A DNA stretch of 64,000 bases from Herbaspirillum hiltneri N3 (lineage in GTDB: Bacteria; Pseudomonadota; Gammaproteobacteria; Burkholderiales; Burkholderiaceae_D), in assembly GCF_001267925.1 (NCBI RefSeq), contig NZ_CP011409.1, positions 1,736,001 through 1,800,000 of the forward strand, given 5' to 3'. This document shows, one piece after another, positions 1 to 8,826 of the stretch. Both the position numbers and the translations under genes were made by a program. The first letter of the stretch is position 1; every line of letters begins with the position of its first letter. The notes beneath the pieces were generated by a model. It saw only the letters and a list, made by a program, of their open reading frames with translations. It made no database searches and had not been told where the DNA came from.

Positions 1-60
1 TCGAAAAAATTCATCCGCCGGCTGCGCCCGCACCGGCGTCAATACCCTGTCGCGCCTCTA
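1..60 (+). other. Left-edge open frame, possible 3' end of a gene
   Basis: Frame 2 from the window edge is open and stops with TAA at 58-60, which would end a protein in ARTGVNTLSRL. Another frame stays open to about position 216. Too little is visible to choose between them or to assign a family. The next gene starts at 313. The gap holds an A+T-rich stretch with a TTGACA hexamer at 116-121 but no convincing -10 partner. Confidence 0.2.
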
Positions 61-312
61 AAAAATCATGGCGATTTGAAATCGTTTGTGAGACGATTGC
101 CAATGGATAATTTTGTTGACATCAACGTAACTTTTGATAACGTCAACACGCGGCACCCGACACCGGTCGCGCATGCGCATCGCTGCGGGAAGCAAACAAC
201 AAGAATAGACGAATAGCAAAAAAGCAAGAGCAAAACAGTACGGCGCAGATCACTGTGCCGAGGGGATGTATCGATTGTTGCTGACGTGTTTTTCCGGAGA
301 GAGAAGCCGTTT

Positions 313-1941
313 ATGAAGCTATTCAGAAAAGGCCTGCTGCTGGTTGCGATTCCCGGCATGTTCGAGCTTGGCTTGCTGGGGATCCTGTACAAGAGCCAGG
401 AGAACGCTACGCGGGCCGAAGTCTGGGCCCTGCACACCAAGGACGTCATCATCCAGGCGGGAGAAGTGCGCGAGCCCGTGCTGCTGCAATCGGCGCGGCT
501 GCGCGCCGCCATCATTCTTAATGATCCGTCCGGGCTTGAGAAGAACGATCTGTGGGACAGCCTCGACAAGGAAATCGGCGAACTGCGCGCGCTGGTCGGC
601 GACAACACCGAACAACGCCGGCGTGTGGAGGAGATCGGCGCCTCCGTGCGGGAATACCGCCAGTGGATTGACATCCAGACCGAACTTCTCAAGAACGGCA
701 AGCGCGATGAGCTGGTGGCGGCCTTGCGCGATCCCAAGGCGCTGCGGCTGATTCAGGTGATTCAGCGGCAACTGGTCGAGTTCATCAAGGTGGAAGAAAA
801 CCTGGATGAGCAGCGACTGAAAGCCGTGTCCGAGGCGCGATTGATGCAGAACGTCGCTCTGGTGATCGCCTTGCTCGGCGCAATACTCGCCGCCGCACTG
901 GCTGCACGGATTTTCAGCCGTGACGTCGGTGGTCGTCTGGCCGTGCTGACCGGCAATGCGCTCAAGCTGACCGAAGGCGGGGTGCTGGCCCAGCGCGTAG
1001 GCGGCAACGATGAAATCACCGAGCTCGACAAAGTGCTGCACGAGGCCAGCGCGCGCCTGCGCCAGGCCGAGGACGACGCACGGGCCTACCGTGAAGAACT
1101 CGAGCGTCACGCACGCGAGCTGACCGCCGTGAATGAAGATCTGCAGCGCCAGACGCAGGACAACGAAATGTTCATCTACAGCGTGTCGCATGACCTGCGC
1201 TCGCCGCTGGTCAACCTGCAGGGGTTCAGCAAGGAACTGCATCATTCTGTCGGCGAGCTGCACGACACCATCAACGCCAGCGATCTCAACGACGGGGACA
1301 AGCAGCGCATCCGCGACATCATCGAGGAAGACGTCGAAGTGTCGCTGCGCTTCATCCGCACTGCGGTAACGCGTTCGGCAGCGATCATCGACGCCATGTT
1401 GCGGCTGTCGCGCGTGGGGCGCGTCGAGTACCAGGCGCAAGAGACCAACGTCGACGAGATCGTCGCGCGCGTCATCGACGCCATGAGCAACACCATCCGC
1501 GAGCGCCAGGCATTGGTGGTGTCGCAGCCGCTGCCGCCGTGCTACGGCGACCCGACCGCGATCGAACAGATCTTCGGCAACCTGATCGGCAATGCAGTCA
1601 ATTACCTCGATCCCAAGCGCCCCGGTACGGTCGAAATCGGCGTGCTGCCGCCGGATCCTGGCCAGCCCGATTTTCGCATCTACTACGTGCGCGACAACGG
1701 CCTAGGCATTCCGGCCGACTATCTCAGCAAGATGTTTTCCGCCTTCCACCGTCTTCACGCGGATGTCGCCCAAGGCGAAGGCGTCGGCCTGGCGCTGATC
1801 AAGCGCATCGTACTGCGCCATGGCGGCAAGATCTGGGTCGAATCCGTCGAAGGCGCCGGCACCACCTTTTATACCTCGCTACCGGTGCGACCGGTGCAGC
1901 CCGCAACCCAATTGGCTCAAGGAGAACAGACTCATGGCTGA
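313..1941 (+). CDS. Membrane sensor histidine kinase (CHASE3-like, HAMP, HisKA, HATPase)
   Basis: About 542 residues. A membrane segment near residues 5-27 is followed by a CHASE3-like periplasmic helical region, a second membrane segment at about 178-206, a HAMP linker, and the phospho-acceptor motif SVSHDLRSPL with His293. The ATP-binding domain shows NAVNYL (N box), DNGLGIP and GEGVGLALIKRI. I chose ATG 313 because GGAGAGAG sits just upstream; an in-frame GTG at 286 has no ribosome site. The kinase domain resembles those of cyanobacterial phytochrome-type kinases, but there is no GAF or PHY photosensor, so the signal is unknown. The stop overlaps the next start by 8 nt, giving a three-gene signalling operon with two receivers. 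Confidence 0.92.
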   Translation: MKLFRKGLLLVAIPGMFELGLLGILYKSQENATRAEVWALHTKDVIIQAGEVREPVLLQSARLRAAIILNDPSGLEKNDLWDSLDKEIGELRALVGDNTEQRRRVEEIGASVREYRQWIDIQTELLKNGKRDELVAALRDPKALRLIQVIQRQLVEFIKVEENLDEQRLKAVSEARLMQNVALVIALLGAILAAALAARIFSRDVGGRLAVLTGNALKLTEGGVLAQRVGGNDEITELDKVLHEASARLRQAEDDARAYREELERHARELTAVNEDLQRQTQDNEMFIYSVSHDLRSPLVNLQGFSKELHHSVGELHDTINASDLNDGDKQRIRDIIEEDVEVSLRFIRTAVTRSAAIIDAMLRLSRVGRVEYQAQETNVDEIVARVIDAMSNTIRERQALVVSQPLPPCYGDPTAIEQIFGNLIGNAVNYLDPKRPGTVEIGVLPPDPGQPDFRIYYVRDNGLGIPADYLSKMFSAFHRLHADVAQGEGVGLALIKRIVLRHGGKIWVESVEGAGTTFYTSLPVRPVQPATQLAQGEQTHG

Positions 1942-2389
1942 CAAAGACGAAGTAGGGATATTGCTGGTCGAAGACGACGATGGCCACGCCTTGCTGGTGG
2001 AAAAAAATCTGCGCCGCGCGGGTTTGTCCAACGGCTTCCTGCGTCTCAAGGACGGCCAGGAAGCGCTTGATTATTTTTTCAACGGCGAGGGCGTGCCTGC
2101 CAGGGAAAGATTCGAATCGCTGGTGGTGCTGCTGGATGTGAACATGCCCCGCGTGAGCGGTGTCGACGTCTTGAAGCGCCTCAAGGAAAACGAATCCACT
2201 GCAGCCATTCCTATCATCATGCTGACCACCACCGACGATCCGCGCGAGATCGAACGCTGCTATGACTACGGCTGCAATCTCTACATCACCAAGCCGGTGG
2301 AGTACGAAGCCTTCATCGAAGCGGTGCGCCGCCTCGGGTTCTTCCTGCAAATCATCAAGGTGCCCCCGGTAGGGCGCGGTGTTGCATGA
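1934..2389 (+). CDS. Single-domain response regulator (Rcp1-like)
   Basis: 151 residues forming one receiver domain with no output domain. Visible are the acidic pair after VGILLVEDDDG, the phospho-acceptor Asp68 in LLDVNMP, the conserved Thr in MLTTTDD and Lys120 in ITKPVE. The loop after helix 2 (DYFFNGEG) is typical of Rcp1-type receivers that pair with phytochrome-like kinases. ATG 1934 has AAGGAGA just upstream and overlaps the kinase gene, so translation is probably coupled and the upstream kinase is the likely donor. It probably acts by protein contact or as a phosphorelay intermediate. The target is not evident. Confidence 0.9.
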   Translation: MADKDEVGILLVEDDDGHALLVEKNLRRAGLSNGFLRLKDGQEALDYFFNGEGVPARERFESLVVLLDVNMPRVSGVDVLKRLKENESTAAIPIIMLTTTDDPREIERCYDYGCNLYITKPVEYEAFIEAVRRLGFFLQIIKVPPVGRGVA

Positions 2390-2772
2390 CTGCATCGGAA
2401 CCCTCCATTCTGATCATCGAAGACGATGAAGGCCTGCGCATGCTGGCGCGTCGCCGTCTGGAAAAGCGCGGCTTCAAGGTCGGCAGCGCCGGCAGCATCG
2501 CGCAGGCGCGCAGCTTGTTGCGCGATGGCGCCTTCGATCTGCTGGTGATCGACTATCAGCTCGACGAAAACATGAGCGGTCTCGATTTTTACAACGAGTT
2601 GCGCGAAGAGGGCGTGAAGATTCCAGCAGTGATGTGCAGCGGTTTTTCAGACGAGGCGCATTTCGGCGAGGCGCTGCGTTGCGGCATTGCCCATGTCCTG
2701 CCGAAGTCGCAGGATTATCTGGACGAGTTGCCCGACGTCGTGCAGCAGGTACTGAATCGGGCGCAGGATTAA
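2386..2772 (+). CDS. Second single-domain response regulator (CheY-like)
   Basis: 128 residues, receiver domain only. IIEDDEG supplies the acidic pocket, Asp56 in VIDYQL is the likely phosphorylation site, Ser in CSGFSD stands at the Thr/Ser switch position and Lys107 lies in LPKSQD. Its ATG overlaps the stop of the previous receiver (ATGA), so all three genes form one transcription unit. With two receivers and one kinase, the second may be a phosphate sink or a second output. The sequence does not decide which. Confidence 0.88.
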   Translation: MTASEPSILIIEDDEGLRMLARRRLEKRGFKVGSAGSIAQARSLLRDGAFDLLVIDYQLDENMSGLDFYNELREEGVKIPAVMCSGFSDEAHFGEALRCGIAHVLPKSQDYLDELPDVVQQVLNRAQD

Positions 2773-2868
2773 GCTGCACGGGCGGTGGCATTTGCGCATG
2801 CCGCTGCTGCCATGAAGGGCGCGTCATGGTAGGATGCTGACCCTCTGCAACGCCTCATTGAAGCCGCA

Positions 2869-3159
2869 ATGTCGAAACAGTTTTTGCTTGAAAGCCCCAG
2901 GGATACCGGCGACGACCGCGTGACCTTCATCATCCGCAACAACGGCACGATGCTGCCCGGTTTCGTGAGCCGAGCCGCGCTGATTTCCATCGGCGGGCTG
3001 ACCAGCAACAACATCGTCGCGCTCTACACCGAGCACCGCGCGCGTATTGCCGAAGCCGTCAAGAAGCGCTTGGCGCGTCCTGGCCTGGTGCCTTACATCG
3101 CGTTGACGCTGGAAGATTTGCAGCAGGCGCTTCCTCTTGCGGATGCCCGAGCCGAATAG
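2869..3159 (+). CDS. Small conserved-looking protein, possibly DUF1488-like
   Basis: 96 residues, soluble, without signal peptide or membrane segment. The pattern VTFII..G..LPGFVSRAAL...G ... LYTEHRARIAEAVKKRL recalls the DUF1488 layout (short beta strands, then a C-terminal helix with an R-x-x-I pattern), but I cannot confirm membership. Spacing from the upstream receiver gene is 96 nt and no strong ribosome site is visible. It has normal codon character for the region. No function is assigned. Confidence 0.5.
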   Translation: MSKQFLLESPRDTGDDRVTFIIRNNGTMLPGFVSRAALISIGGLTSNNIVALYTEHRARIAEAVKKRLARPGLVPYIALTLEDLQQALPLADARAE

Positions 3160-3460
3160 TGATTCACGGCAATGCCGCAAGCACGGCGTAAGCTGCGCCT
3201 GATATTTTCACGCTGAATCAATGGCAGGGCCTGTCAATAATCAATTTGATGGGATTATTAACAGGTTCTGCTGTTGCCGTCGTGCTAATCTACGTTTGCG
3301 CAAAAAAGCGCCGGGCGCTCGCTGCTATCTCAGCGATCAGTGCACCGTAAAACAGACAACGCGTCATGATCGCGGCGATCGACCGGGACGAACGGTCGGC
3401 CCTTTTCCGCCAAGGAAAGAGGCTCAGAACAACAATCATTGGAGACACAGGCGACGCCAC

Positions 3461-5713
3461 ATGACCGGGACAGGTCGGGGCGGGCCTGATACGGGAATCA
3501 GCTTGAGAGCTTTGCAGAGACGACTATCGAATGCGTTCGTCGCCATTCAGGCGCGCTATCGCCGTTCGCCGCGGACGCACGCAGCGCACACAACGCACAC
3601 AATGCACTTGCGTACGCATGCCTATGCCAGCCTCTATCAGCAGGAGATGCCTGCGCCTTCGGCCGAGCTCGAACGCAACCTGCGCCATTTCTCAGAGCAG
3701 TCCCTGGTCGGCGTGTACGTGCTGCGCAATGACGGTACCGTGCTGCACGCCAACGACAAGATGGCCGCCATGCTCGGCTACCAGCGCGGCGCCGAGTTGG
3801 TCGGCATGCCGGTAGCGAGTCTGACGGCGCCGGAAGACCTGTCCCTGCTGCAGGAAAACATGCAGTCGCGCCTGCAGGGCGACGCCGGCACCGTTCAATA
3901 TTCCTATCGCATTCTGCGTCGCGACGGCACCCGTCATTGGGTCGAAGTGCACGGCAGCGTCTGCCCGCACGAAGGCGGCACCGCGCTGGTCGAAACCGCG
4001 CTCGACGTCAACAAGCAGGTGCAGTCCGAATGGCAGTCGCGCATGGCCGACCGGGTCTTCGAATCGACCAGCGAAGGCATCCTGATCACCGATGCCGAGT
4101 TTCGCATCCTGGCTGTCAATCCCGCTTTCACGCGGATTACCGGCTATCGTCCCGAAGAAGCGATGGACAAGCGTTCGCGCATGATGACCGGCCCCGGCGC
4201 TCAGGCTGAAATCAACCGCGGCATGCTGGAGCGGCTGGCGCGCGACGGCCACTGGCAGGGTGAAATGAAGGACCGGCGCAAGGACGGCAGCTGGTATCCG
4301 GCCTGGCTGTCGATCTCCGCCATACGCGACAACCGCGGCGGCATCAGCAATTACGTCGGCGTGTTTACCGACAACACCATCCGCAAGGAAGCCGAAACCA
4401 AGCTGGCTTTCCTGGCCGATCACGACAGCCTGACCGGCTTGCGCAACCGCAGCAGCCTGATGCGGATTTTCGCGCAGCAGATTGAAGCGGCGCAGGCGGC
4501 CGGTGAGACGCTGGCCTTGTTCTTCGTCGACCTCGACCGCTTCAAGACCGTCAACGACACGCTCGGTCATCACGCCGGCGATCAATTGCTGGTGGCGGCC
4601 GCTGAACGGCTGCGCGAGCAGTTGCGCCCGGACGACGTGCTGGCGCGCTTCGGCGGCGACGAGTTCGTCGTCGTGCTGGGCGGCTCGCCTCCACAGGCCA
4701 TGATTGCGGCCATTGCGCAGCGCCTGATCAACAGCATCCTGCAGCCGTTCACAATCAACGGCCACGAGATGTTCATCAGCGCCAGCATCGGCAGCGCGGC
4801 TTATCCGGAACACGGTGAAGACGCCATCACGCTGCTCAAGAATGCCGACATCGCGATGTACCACGCCAAGGATCGCGGCAAGAACGCCTTCCAGCTGTTC
4901 AACAAGGAAATGAGCAATCATGCGCTCGAGCAGATGCTGCTCGAAAACAGCCTGCGCCACGCCATCGAACGCAAGGAATTCGAACTGTACTACCAGCCGC
5001 AGTTTTCGGCGCAGGACGGCGCCATCTGCGGCGCCGAAGCGCTGATTCGCTGGCGTCATCCGACGCGCGGGCTGGTGACGCCGGGCATGTTCATCACGCT
5101 GGCCGAACAGACCGGCCTGATCGTGCCGCTGGGCGCGTGGGTGCTGCGCGAAGCCTGCCGCCAAGGCAAGGCCTGGCTGGATCGCGGCTATCAGTTCGGG
5201 CGCATTGCGGTAAATTTGTCGCCGCGCCAGTTTTCATCGGACGACCTGCTTGCCACGATCGACAATGCGCTCGATCAGAGCGGCCTGCCGTCGGCCATGC
5301 TCGAGCTGGAAATCACCGAAGGTGCGATCATGCAGAATCCGCAGGAAGCGGTGGTGCTGCTCCAGCGCATGCGTGAACTGGGCGTGACGATTTCGGTGGA
5401 TGATTTCGGCACCGGCTATTCGTCGCTGGCCAGTCTCAAGCAATACCCGCTCGATACGCTCAAGATCGACCGCAGTTTCGTCAAGGGCATCCCAGCCGAC
5501 GCCGACGATGTCGCCATCACCGAGGCCATCGTCGCCATCGCCCACAAGCTGCATCTGAAGGTGGTTGCCGAAGGCGTCGAGTCGCAGGAGCAGCACGATT
5601 TCCTGCGTGCAGCCGGCTGCGACATGGTGCAGGGTTATCTGCATTCGCAACCGCTGACGGCCAGTGAAATCGAGCAGCACTGGTATCTCGGCGGTGCACA
5701 GGCGGAGACCTGA
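3461..5713 (+). CDS. PAS-PAS-GGDEF-EAL cyclic-di-GMP protein
   Basis: About 750 residues if ATG 3461 is used (GGAG lies 18 nt upstream). The frame is open from 3221, and later ATGs at 3602 and 3647 are also possible. Two PAS domains (about residues 75-190 and 195-315) precede a GGDEF domain with an intact GGDEF motif at 398-402 and an EAL domain with EAL at 526-528. The EAL domain also carries the typical ITEG, DDFGTGYSS and EGVES motifs. Both domains look catalytically competent, so this protein could make or break c-di-GMP, set by whatever the PAS domains sense. No membrane segment is visible, so it is probably cytoplasmic. The histidine-rich N-terminal part (HAAHTTHTMHLRTH) is probably not a domain. 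Confidence 0.9.
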   Translation: MTGTGRGGPDTGISLRALQRRLSNAFVAIQARYRRSPRTHAAHTTHTMHLRTHAYASLYQQEMPAPSAELERNLRHFSEQSLVGVYVLRNDGTVLHANDKMAAMLGYQRGAELVGMPVASLTAPEDLSLLQENMQSRLQGDAGTVQYSYRILRRDGTRHWVEVHGSVCPHEGGTALVETALDVNKQVQSEWQSRMADRVFESTSEGILITDAEFRILAVNPAFTRITGYRPEEAMDKRSRMMTGPGAQAEINRGMLERLARDGHWQGEMKDRRKDGSWYPAWLSISAIRDNRGGISNYVGVFTDNTIRKEAETKLAFLADHDSLTGLRNRSSLMRIFAQQIEAAQAAGETLALFFVDLDRFKTVNDTLGHHAGDQLLVAAAERLREQLRPDDVLARFGGDEFVVVLGGSPPQAMIAAIAQRLINSILQPFTINGHEMFISASIGSAAYPEHGEDAITLLKNADIAMYHAKDRGKNAFQLFNKEMSNHALEQMLLENSLRHAIERKEFELYYQPQFSAQDGAICGAEALIRWRHPTRGLVTPGMFITLAEQTGLIVPLGAWVLREACRQGKAWLDRGYQFGRIAVNLSPRQFSSDDLLATIDNALDQSGLPSAMLELEITEGAIMQNPQEAVVLLQRMRELGVTISVDDFGTGYSSLASLKQYPLDTLKIDRSFVKGIPADADDVAITEAIVAIAHKLHLKVVAEGVESQEQHDFLRAAGCDMVQGYLHSQPLTASEIEQHWYLGGAQAET

Positions 5714-5742
5714 CGCGCTGCTTCCATTGCCTGTCTGCCGCG

Positions 5743-6660
5743 TCACTCCCTGTTCTGCCGCGCATATTCCTTGCGTTTCATGACCAGATATTCGTTCTTG
5801 TCGACCTCATGCAGTTGGCGCGGGTAGCGTTCGGTGGCGCTGAACCAGGTTTGCAAGCGTTGCTCCAGCTGCTGCTGCGGCGGTGCCGCCAGACCGCTGA
5901 GGAAGGCGTCAATCGCGAGGTAGTAGCGCATGGTATTGCGTTCCACCGTGCCGCGCATGCCGCCGATATAGCCGCTCTTGTCGGACTTATCCTGCGTGAA
6001 TCCGACCTTGTCGCTGCCGGCGGTGGCAAGATAGGCGCGCAGCGCCACGCGGCTGGCCAGGCCGAACGAGTAGGAATACGTCAGATGCAGGAAGCTGCGG
6101 CCGTCGCCGAGCGGCACTGCTTCCAGCTGGATGCGATAGTCGCGCGTGTCGATCGGTCCCTTGTCTGCGGCCAGGCGGACGTCGAAGTAGTCGTCGCCGT
6201 TGGCCGGCACGCGGTAGTTGAAGTCGATCCGGTAGGCGTCGTCGATGGCCTGATCGTGCTTCTTGCCGACGCGCATGCTCAGCGTGGCGGGATTCTGACC
6301 AGGACCTGGACGGCAGTATTTGGTGTTGAGATGCAGTATCAGCACGTCGCACCAGTGCGCCGGCGTGGTCAGCGAGTTGCGCACCTGGGCAAACGGATAA
6401 TCGATCACGGCATAGATGTCGCCCTTGATGCTGGATGAGCTTTCGGTCGAATTGAGATACAGCGGACGCGCAAATTGATTGTTCGTCAATTGCGGCTGCA
6501 GCGCCTGGTATTTTTCCTGCAGGGCAGGGCCGCCGGAGGATTCGGCGGCCAGGGCGGAGGCGCACACCGCCAACGACACCGCGAGCAGCGTCGCCACCAC
6601 GGTGGCGGCGACCACGGCGCGCAGGCTCTGGTGCAATGGTTCGGAAATGGGGAAGCGCAT
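5743..6660 (-). CDS. Exported protein of unknown function
   Basis: 305 residues from ATG 6660, which follows AGGAG at the right distance. A long N-terminal signal peptide (hydrophobic AVVAATVVATLLAVSLAVCA, then SALAA before AESS) predicts export to the periplasm. The body has no motif I can name with confidence. Segments such as DIYAVIDYPFAQVRNSLTTPAHWCD recall START/SRPBCC-type lipid-binding folds, but this is only a resemblance. It starts 35 nt after the phospholipase-D lipoprotein gene on the same strand, so the two probably share a transcript and may both act on envelope lipids. Confidence 0.8.
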   Translation of the reverse strand: MRFPISEPLHQSLRAVVAATVVATLLAVSLAVCASALAAESSGGPALQEKYQALQPQLTNNQFARPLYLNSTESSSSIKGDIYAVIDYPFAQVRNSLTTPAHWCDVLILHLNTKYCRPGPGQNPATLSMRVGKKHDQAIDDAYRIDFNYRVPANGDDYFDVRLAADKGPIDTRDYRIQLEAVPLGDGRSFLHLTYSYSFGLASRVALRAYLATAGSDKVGFTQDKSDKSGYIGGMRGTVERNTMRYYLAIDAFLSGLAAPPQQQLEQRLQTWFSATERYPRQLHEVDKNEYLVMKRKEYARQNRE

Positions 6661-6695
6661 GCGGGTCTCCTGGTTCTCCTTGATGATCTTTGCCG

Positions 6696-8135
6696 TTACA
6701 GCCAGCGCGCCCACAATCCGGCGCCGAATTCCTTCAGGCGGTCGCCGAGGGGACGATGCTTCCAGGCGTCGAGCGTGATTTCCTTGGAGGCATCCAGGTC
6801 GCGCTCGAACATGGCCTGCATCTGCACGCCGAATTGCGGCCCGAGGATGACGGCGTTGATTTCCTGGTTGTAGATGAAGCTGCGCCAGTCGAGGTTGGTC
6901 GAGCCGATGGTCGACCAGACGCCGTCGATGATCGCGGTCTTGGAATGCAGCAGTGCGTCCTGGCGTTCATAGATCCTGACGCCGCCTTCGAGCAGCTCGG
7001 TGTAGAAGGAGCGCGAGGCGTTGAGCACCAGCGCCGAATCGCTCTTGCTCGGCAACACCAGGCGTACGTCGACGCCGCGCTTGACGGCATCCTTCAACGC
7101 CTCGCGCAATTGCGGATCGGGGATGAAGTAGGCGTTGGTCAGATAGACCTTGGATTCGGCGTGCTGGATGGCCGAGATGAAGGTGGCGTAGATCACGCTG
7201 TAGGGGTCTTCGGGCGCGCTGCCGATGCCACGCACGATTTCAGGCCCCTTGTTGTCGATCTTGGGGTAGTAGTTTTTTTTCGCCAGTTCGGGACCATGCT
7301 GCTTCTGCCAGGTGTCGATGAACATCTTCTGGAATTCCGCCACCACCGGGCCGTCCATGCGCACCTGAGTGTCGCGCCACGGCACCTTGTTGGGGTTGTC
7401 TTCTTCCTTGGGTTTGCGCTTGCGGAACGAGCCGCTGGAGTACACGCTGCTGATGTTGATGCCGCCGACGAAAGCGGTCTTGCCGTCGACGATCAGCAAC
7501 TTGCGGTGATCGCGCTGGTTGACTTCCCAGCCCTTGCGCGCCTGCGCCGGATTGACCGGATTGAATTCCAGCACCTGGATGCCGGCGTCGATCAGCGGCT
7601 GGAAGAATTCGCGCGGCGTACCGAGCGTGCCGACGCTGTCGTACATCAGGTTGACCTGGACGCCATGTTTCTGCCGGTCGATCAGCAGGTCGGCGAACTG
7701 CTTGCCGGCGTCGTCGTCTTCAAAGATGTAGGTTTCCATGTTGATGTGGTCGCGCGCTTCGCGGATGGCGGCGAACATCGAGGCATACGTGGCCGGCCCG
7801 TCGATCAGCAGCGAGACCTTGTTGCCGGCCACCAGCGGCGAGCCGGTAATGGCTTGTTCGACCGCGAGGTGTTTCTCGAGGATCAGGTTGTCCTGCTTGG
7901 AATCCTTGAACTTGTCGAGCACGGCCTTGCTTTGCTCGGGAGTGAGGATGCCGCGTCCGCCCTTGATCTGGATGGCCTTGGCCGATTGCGTGTCCATGTC
8001 CGGCACGATGCGTGGCAGAGAGCCGCATCCGGCCAGCGCCATGACTGCGACGGCGGCGCACAAGCGCAGGCGGTTGAGCCGTGCGGTCGCGGTGATGCTT
8101 GTGTTGAAAATCACGTGATTTTTTTGTGTAGTCAT
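6696..8135 (-). CDS. Phospholipase D-family lipoprotein (cardiolipin synthase-like)
   Basis: 479 residues from ATG 8135, preceded by AGGA. The N-terminus has a lipobox (LAGC), so it is probably a lipid-anchored envelope protein. Two HKD motifs are intact: HRKLLIVDGKTAFVGG with His210 and HSKTAIIDGVWSTIGSTNLD with His397. This places it in the PLD superfamily with cardiolipin synthases and related phosphatidyl transferases. True ClsA has two N-terminal membrane helices, which are absent here, so an unusual phosphatidyltransferase or periplasmic phospholipase is as likely. It is followed after 35 nt by the exported protein gene. Confidence 0.88.
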   Translation of the reverse strand: MTTQKNHVIFNTSITATARLNRLRLCAAVAVMALAGCGSLPRIVPDMDTQSAKAIQIKGGRGILTPEQSKAVLDKFKDSKQDNLILEKHLAVEQAITGSPLVAGNKVSLLIDGPATYASMFAAIREARDHINMETYIFEDDDAGKQFADLLIDRQKHGVQVNLMYDSVGTLGTPREFFQPLIDAGIQVLEFNPVNPAQARKGWEVNQRDHRKLLIVDGKTAFVGGINISSVYSSGSFRKRKPKEEDNPNKVPWRDTQVRMDGPVVAEFQKMFIDTWQKQHGPELAKKNYYPKIDNKGPEIVRGIGSAPEDPYSVIYATFISAIQHAESKVYLTNAYFIPDPQLREALKDAVKRGVDVRLVLPSKSDSALVLNASRSFYTELLEGGVRIYERQDALLHSKTAIIDGVWSTIGSTNLDWRSFIYNQEINAVILGPQFGVQMQAMFERDLDASKEITLDAWKHRPLGDRLKEFGAGLWARWL

Positions 8136-8423
8136 GACTGTCCTGCAAGGCGATGGTCGGGAATCCGACAATGTCATTCGGAGTATATGCCGCGCAAAAG
8201 CAGGCTTGCGGCGTGAATGCCACGTTATTGGCAGGAATCGGCGCTGTCCTACATGAAAACGAGAGGGCTGCCTACGCAGGAGTGGAGGGACGCGCCGGGT
8301 TGCGGCGGCGCAGCGTGCGGATTTTTACTTTTTGTTTATCCGGACCGCGCTTCTTTTTAGGATTTCTTTACGCGGTGCGGACTAATCTGATCCCGTTATC
8401 AATGCCACGAAAGCAGGTCCGTC

Positions 8424-8804
8424 ATGCCCCCCATGGTCTGGAGAAAACGGTCGTCCCCGCTCACGCGTTTGCTGTTCCCGGAAGTCATGCCCTCCTTGCT
8501 GCCGGCTGCACCGGCAGAACCGCAGCCGAACGAGCCGGCGCGCCCCGGACCGCGCAAGACGCTGACGCTGCCCAAGCAGCGTGAACGCCTGATGCACATT
8601 ACGGTGACGCGGGAAGAGGTCACGCATCTGCGCGAGGTGGTGATGCAGAGTTGCCATTGCGTCTGCTTCATGCGCATGTCGCCGCTGGACCATGCCCGCC
8701 GCATGTGTCTGTGCCTGTGCGTGCAGGCCGAGGCGGTGCCGATGGTGATGGATGCGGTGATGTGGGCGCTGCCGCAGGCCGAGTTCGGCCTGCGGCAATC
8801 GTAG
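8424..8804 (+). CDS. Small hypothetical protein, Cys/Met-rich C-terminal half
   Basis: 126 residues from ATG 8424, with a weak AGG-type ribosome site. The N-terminal third is Pro/Ala-rich. The remainder (LPKQRERLMHITVTREEVTHL, then a segment with CHCVCFMRM and CLCLCV) is Cys- and Met-rich and may bind a metal, but I recognise no family. It runs convergently into the PepSY-flavodoxin fusion gene, whose stop is 22 nt away. The 8136-8423 gap upstream has no obvious promoter. Moderate confidence that it is translated. Confidence 0.45.
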   Translation: MPPMVWRKRSSPLTRLLFPEVMPSLLPAAPAEPQPNEPARPGPRKTLTLPKQRERLMHITVTREEVTHLREVVMQSCHCVCFMRMSPLDHARRMCLCLCVQAEAVPMVMDAVMWALPQAEFGLRQS

Positions 8805-8826
8805 TGCAGGCCCGGGAAGATCCGGA

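Noticed and set aside
3692..5164. 490-residue minus-strand open frame opposite the PAS-GGDEF-EAL gene
   Set aside because: Low-complexity His/Arg/Gln-rich translation and clear conserved domains on the other strand; it is a GC-rich shadow frame.
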